From positions 1 to 64,000 of the forward strand of contig JACRBQ010000075.1 in the NCBI GenBank assembly GCA_016213135.1: DNA of 64,000 bases, in the 5' to 3' direction. Shown piece by piece: positions 61,042 through 64,000 of the stretch. Under the pieces are notes generated by a model that made no database searches, was not told the DNA's origin, and saw only the letters and a program-made list of their open reading frames with translations. This DNA comes from Chloroflexota bacterium. Lineage in GTDB: Bacteria > Chloroflexota > Anaerolineae > Anaerolineales > VGOW01. How positions within the stretch are numbered: the first letter of the stretch is position 1; every line of letters starts with the position of its first letter. A program made the position numbers and the translations under genes.

Positions 61042-62848
61042 GACTCCACTGCAAAAAGGGTAGCCAACCCTCCTCAAAACGGCAAAAGTTTAATATAATG
61101 GGCGCATGTTCAGAAAAAACACCAAACACCAGCAACCCGCGCTGATCAGCGCCGCCAGCGAACTGCCCGAAAAGCAACGCACCCGACTTGCGAATTCGTG
61201 GGCAGGCACATTCTATCGTGAATTCTTCCGCCGCCTCAACGAGGAAGCCTTTGCGGTTCTGTACTCCGACCTCCCCTCGCGCCCGAACGTGGCGGTGAAT
61301 GTGCTGATCGGCTTGGAAGCGCTGAAAGCAGGCTTTGGCTGGAGCGACCAGGAACTGTACGAGCACTTTTGCTACGACCTGCAAGTGCGCTACGCCTTGG
61401 GATACGACCGACTGGGCGATGGCGACTTTGAAATCCGCTCGCTGTACTATTTTCGAGAACGCCTGGGCAAATACAATGCCGAGCAAGGCATCAACCTGCT
61501 GGAAAAAGCCTTCGAGCAAATCACCGATGCCCAAATCGTGGACTTGAAAATTCGCACTGGCATGCAGCGTATGGACTCGACCCAAATCGCCAGCAACATC
61601 GTCTCGGCCAGCCGCCTGCAACTCCTGGTGGAAGCCGTGCAACGGGTCGAGTGCCTCCTGAATGAATCGGATCGAACCCGCCTGACAGAAACCTTTGCGC
61701 CCTACACCAAAGACAGCGCCGGGCATTACACCTACCGCGTGAAAGGCAAGGAAGCCGTGCAGGAACACCTGCAGAAGATTGGACAAACCATCCATGCGCT
61801 TTTGCAGGATTTGAAAAGTGGCTACGCTGCCGAGACTGCCTATCAGGTTCTGGAACGCATCTTCGCTGAAAACTTTCACCTACTGGACAGTGGCGTGCGT
61901 GCCAAAGAGAACACCGAGATTACCTCCTCCTGCCTGCAATCGGTGGATGACCTCGAAGCCACTTATCGCACCAAAGGCACAGGGCATTACAAAGGTTACG
62001 TCGCCAACATTACAGAAACCTGTGACCCTGAGAATGAGATCCAACTCATTACCAAAGTGCAGGTGGCTCCCAACAACGTGGACGACAGCCAACTGCTGGC
62101 CGAAGCCCTGCCCAACCTGAAAGAGCGCACCGCAGTGGATACCCTGGTGACCGATGGCGGCTTTGGCGGCGAAGCCAGTGACAACGCCTTGCAAGACCAA
62201 AACGTCACGCTCATTCAGACCGCCATTCGCGGCGCACAGCCAGACCCCAACAAATTCAGCCTCTCCGACTTTGGCATCCAGCAGGATGAAAAGGGCGATC
62301 CCGCCACGCTGACCTGCCCGCAGGGGCAAACGGTTCCCGTCGTTCCCGGACGCACGACGGGCTGGCAGGCTCGCTTCGACCCCGCCCTCTGTTCCAATTG
62401 CCCGTTCCAACTGGATGGACATTGTCGCACCCAACCGCAAAAGCGCGACCCGCGTTACCTGTTGACCTTCACCACGCCGGAAATTCGGAGCGCCAAACGG
62501 CGCCAAGACTATCTGGCGCACACAGGCGTCAGCCACAATTTGCGCTCGGCCGTGGAAGCCACTGTGCGTTCGGTGAAACATCCCTTCCCAGCAGGCCAGC
62601 TGCCCGTGCGCGGGAAATTCCGCATTGCCTGCCTGATGATTGCATCCGCCACCATCACCAACGTGCGGCGCATCCAACGCTACCTGATGGCAAAAATGAA
62701 GCAAGTGGAAGCCACAAAAAGCCCGCAAGGCGAGGCGGCAATCGCCGCTGTGGTTTCTTTTTTTGTTTTTTCGGTGCGCTGGCTATGGTCGCGGCTGGTT
62801 TTCAGACCGAAATTTGGTTACTAAAGAACGGCTTTTTGCAGTGGAGTC
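61042..62848 (+). mobile_element. Complete insertion sequence (IS1182-like), 1807 bp
   Basis: The ends are 17-bp perfect inverted repeats: GACTCCACTGCAAAAAG at 61042-61058 and its complement at 62832-62848. A 6-bp target duplication AATAAT flanks it (61036-61041 and 62849-62854). It contains a single transposase gene. Inverted repeats and duplication are undamaged, so the insertion is recent. Family call is by transposase layout (N-terminal InsH-like domain, DDE, C-terminal Cys-rich insert). Confidence 0.95.
61106..62824 (+). CDS. DDE transposase, IS1182-like
   Basis: The 572-residue transposase has an N-terminal domain (about 20-120, RPNVAVNVLIGLEALKAGFG, DLQVRYALGYDRLGDGDFEI) of the InsH-N/DUF772 type, and the DDE catalytic set: Asp157 in MDSTQI, Asp350 in VTDGGF and Glu484 in VEATVR. 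A Cys-rich segment (CPQGQTVPV, CSNCPFQLDGHC, about 407-437) precedes the Glu, as in IS1182 relatives. The frame is intact from ATG to TAA. Codon use is less GC-biased than in the host genes. It is convergent in no way with the interrupted host gene, which runs on the other strand. Confidence 0.93.
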   Translation: MFRKNTKHQQPALISAASELPEKQRTRLANSWAGTFYREFFRRLNEEAFAVLYSDLPSRPNVAVNVLIGLEALKAGFGWSDQELYEHFCYDLQVRYALGYDRLGDGDFEIRSLYYFRERLGKYNAEQGINLLEKAFEQITDAQIVDLKIRTGMQRMDSTQIASNIVSASRLQLLVEAVQRVECLLNESDRTRLTETFAPYTKDSAGHYTYRVKGKEAVQEHLQKIGQTIHALLQDLKSGYAAETAYQVLERIFAENFHLLDSGVRAKENTEITSSCLQSVDDLEATYRTKGTGHYKGYVANITETCDPENEIQLITKVQVAPNNVDDSQLLAEALPNLKERTAVDTLVTDGGFGGEASDNALQDQNVTLIQTAIRGAQPDPNKFSLSDFGIQQDEKGDPATLTCPQGQTVPVVPGRTTGWQARFDPALCSNCPFQLDGHCRTQPQKRDPRYLLTFTTPEIRSAKRRQDYLAHTGVSHNLRSAVEATVRSVKHPFPAGQLPVRGKFRIACLMIASATITNVRRIQRYLMAKMKQVEATKSPQGEAAIAAVVSFFVFSVRWLWSRLVFRPKFGY

Positions 62849-63153
62849 AATAATAGAATCGTTCTGAACTCCGAGCATAGCAAATAGCGGCCAGCAGCAA
62901 GAAGGGAGTGGTAGGCAGCACGGGCACGAATATACCCAAAATACCCAACGCCACACAAACTGTACCGCAAGCAATCAAAAGGACTCTGATAAGCTTCTTC
63001 ACTTGCCTCTTTCCGTTTGCCTTGAGTTGCAGCGAAGGCCGTCCGATATCAGAGCAGGGCGCAAGCGCAAACGGCCCCGGCAACGCTCATCAGCCTACGA
63101 TCGCTTTCCCACGTTACCACGAACTAACTTTGCAGCAGGGCGTAAGTATATCA

Positions 63154-63182
63154 TTGACAGCCGTGAGGCCTTGGTGTATCAT
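63154..63182 (+). promoter_or_regulatory. Sigma-70-type promoter for the integrase
   Basis: TTGACA at 63154-63159 and TATCAT at 63177-63182 are separated by 17 bases, near the ideal pattern. Transcription would start near 63189 and lead into the recombinase ATG at 63235. Confidence 0.7.
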
Positions 63183-63185
63183 CAT

Positions 63186-63219
63186 TGTGATAGTGATAAG
63201 TTATCTTATACATATCACA
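63186..63219. promoter_or_regulatory. Dyad/operator candidate downstream of the -10 box
   Basis: TGTGATA (63186-63192) is mirrored by TATCACA (63213-63219), and a perfect odd palindrome GATAA-G-TTATC lies inside (63195-63205). TGATA occurs twice in direct repeat on the left. The dyads cover the predicted transcription start, a common place for a repressor. No known operator consensus is claimed. Confidence 0.4.
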
Positions 63220-63234
63220 TAACCGGAGCCATCA

Positions 63235-64000
63235 ATGCCTTCGTCTTCCCTGCAACAGGCCGCCGAGCGTTATCTAAGCCTTGTGAGCGATAGCCGCAGC
63301 GCCAATACACATCGCACCTATGCCCAGGCCATCGCCAAGTTCCTCAAGATGTTAGAGAAGCGCGGCATCAACCCGGCTACGGCGGCTGTGGCTGCGCTCA
63401 CTGTGGACACTGCGGGCTGGTACGTGACCCTGCTCAAGCCATACGCCCCGGCAACGGAAGCCCTTTTCCTAACTGCGCTCCTCGGCTTTTACGAATACCT
63501 GGTCGCCGAGGAAAACTCAGCCATCAACCTCACCCAAATCAAATCCATGCTCAAGCGCCGCCAGCGAAAGACCACACCGCGATTGCCCCAATTTCCGCGA
63601 GAGCAAATTGAATTGGTTATGGATTATGTCAATCAAAAGGCTGCCTCACCAGCAGAGGACGAACGGGCGCACTTGCGGGGGCTGCGTGACCGCGCCTTCG
63701 TCTTCACCCTCGCCGATACCGGCCTCCGCATTTCCGAAGCGTGCCGCCTCACGCGGGGCCACATCGATTGGACGGAGTCGCGGGCTATTGTCACCATAAA
63801 AGGCGGGCGCGAAAGCGTAGTGCGGTTTTCGGCGCGGGCGCTGGCTGCCATAAAAACGTACCTGAGCGCCCGCGCTCAACTGGACGGCGCTACGGGCCGA
63901 TCGCTAGCTTCACTACCCATCTTCTCCCGACACGACGACGGCGCAGGTTCCAAAGTGCTGCGACTGAACACTATCGGCGCGAGGCAAATTGTAAATCGGG
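63235..64000 (+). CDS. Tyrosine recombinase/integrase, N-terminal part (runs off the window)
   Basis: Reading from ATG at 63235 (GGAG eight bases upstream) the frame stays open to the window end, about 255 codons. The start MPSSSLQQAAERYLSLVSDS, RSANTHRTYAQAIAKFLKML and LTALLGFYEYLVAEENSAIN form the SAM-like DNA-binding core domain. The catalytic domain begins LRGLRDRAFVFTLADTGLRI, SEACRLTRGHIDW with the first catalytic Arg in TGLRISE, followed by the beta strands AIVTIKGGRES (family Lys). The His-x-x-Arg and Tyr lie beyond the window. It may be XerC/D-like or belong to an integrated element; the split DUF454 and the IS are nearby. Confidence 0.88.
   Translation, partial: MPSSSLQQAAERYLSLVSDSRSANTHRTYAQAIAKFLKMLEKRGINPATAAVAALTVDTAGWYVTLLKPYAPATEALFLTALLGFYEYLVAEENSAINLTQIKSMLKRRQRKTTPRLPQFPREQIELVMDYVNQKAASPAEDERAHLRGLRDRAFVFTLADTGLRISEACRLTRGHIDWTESRAIVTIKGGRESVVRFSARALAAIKTYLSARAQLDGATGRSLASLPIFSRHDDGAGSKVLRLNTIGARQIVNR

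Larger units (their letters stand above)
60764..63002 (-). pseudogene. DUF454 (YbaN-like) inner-membrane protein, interrupted by an IS
   Basis: The N-terminal part (62849-63002, probable GTG start at 63002) encodes VKKLIRVLLIACGTVC, ILGIFVPVLPTTPFLLLAAI and YARSSERFYY. The C-terminal part (60764-61041) encodes WLLNNQWFGEYIKNYREGRG, PLREKTLSLIVLWLTIGF and TIHLVKIKTFK. The family is a short protein with a PxxPTTPFLL motif, a W-x-x-x-N-x-x-F/Y-G linker and two later helices. Removing the element at 61042-62848 and one copy of AATAAT joins ...RFYY to WLLNN... in one frame, so the gene was whole before the insertion. Its function is unknown. Confidence 0.93.
63003..63234. other. Divergent intergenic region between the DUF454 gene and the integrase
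   Basis: No gene is seen. It lies between a minus-strand gene start (63002) and a plus-strand gene start (63235). The right part is AT-rich and holds a promoter and dyads, listed separately. The left part (63003-63120) shows no clear signal. Confidence 0.5.

Noticed and set aside
60764-61879. A 371-codon minus-strand frame
   Set aside because: Only its last part (DUF454 C-terminus) is real; the rest is antisense to the transposase, joined by chance through the IS end.
1-64000. CRISPR arrays, rRNA genes and ordinary tRNA genes
   Set aside because: No regularly spaced direct repeats and no tRNA or rRNA cores were recognised on reading both strands.

Overview
The window looks like a chromosomal segment of a Chloroflexota (Anaerolineae-like) bacterium. 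This is an inference, from high GC, long runs of closely packed same-strand genes, and secreted proteins in which one membrane helix is joined to a Thr/Pro-rich low-complexity linker. No marker gene in the window fixes the lineage, so a database placement of SmpB and the tmRNA would be needed.

Bases 1-419 hold a REP/REPIN-like nested inverted repeat and the C-terminal tail of what is probably an MBOAT-type acyltransferase. From 420 to 43913 every gene lies on the + strand, many with ATGA- or GTGA-type stop/start overlaps, and together they form one large surface-polysaccharide locus. It opens with two secreted Asp-box (BNR) repeat proteins, then an ABC exporter pair (Wzm/Wzt with a C-terminal glycan-binding domain), a PIG-L deacetylase, and two hexapeptide acyltransferases. 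There are ten GT4-type and four stand-alone GT2-type glycosyltransferases, three polytopic GT39-like proteins and two AsnB-type amidotransferases. Nucleotide-sugar enzymes follow: two SDR dehydratases/reductases, a sugar nucleotidyltransferase, an FdtA-like cupin and a GalE-like epimerase. The set is completed by two SAM methyltransferases, an O-antigen ligase/polymerase-like protein, a WcaJ-type initiating phosphoglycosyltransferase and a Wzz/BY-kinase fusion with a tyrosine cluster. Both ABC-dependent and Wzy-type hallmarks are present, and no flippase is seen.

From 43914 to 55503 comes an envelope-associated group. A leader ends in an intrinsic terminator just upstream of a 2122-residue protein with about nine GAF domains, a long coiled coil, a transmembrane helix and an outer SH3b domain. 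It is followed by two VanY-type M15 peptidases and two SH3b proteins, the products of tandem duplications; one duplication junction is still readable in the sequence. The group ends with a GT2 + phosphoglycosyltransferase fusion.

A perfect bidirectional terminator separates this from a minus-strand block. In transcription order that block holds an interrupted DUF454 (YbaN-like) gene, an L,D-transpeptidase, an FAD oxidoreductase, a CtpA-type S41 protease, SmpB, an unknown conserved-looking protein, and tmRNA (ssrA) with a readable tag peptide. The DUF454 gene is split by a complete 1807-bp insertion sequence with 17-bp inverted repeats and a 6-bp target duplication; removing the element and one duplication restores the reading frame exactly. 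The right end carries the first 255 codons of a tyrosine recombinase behind a strong sigma-70-like promoter and nested dyads. The most unusual items are the giant GAF-SH3b protein with its attenuator-like leader and VanY/SH3b neighbours, the GT2-PGT fusion, and the visible duplication scar.
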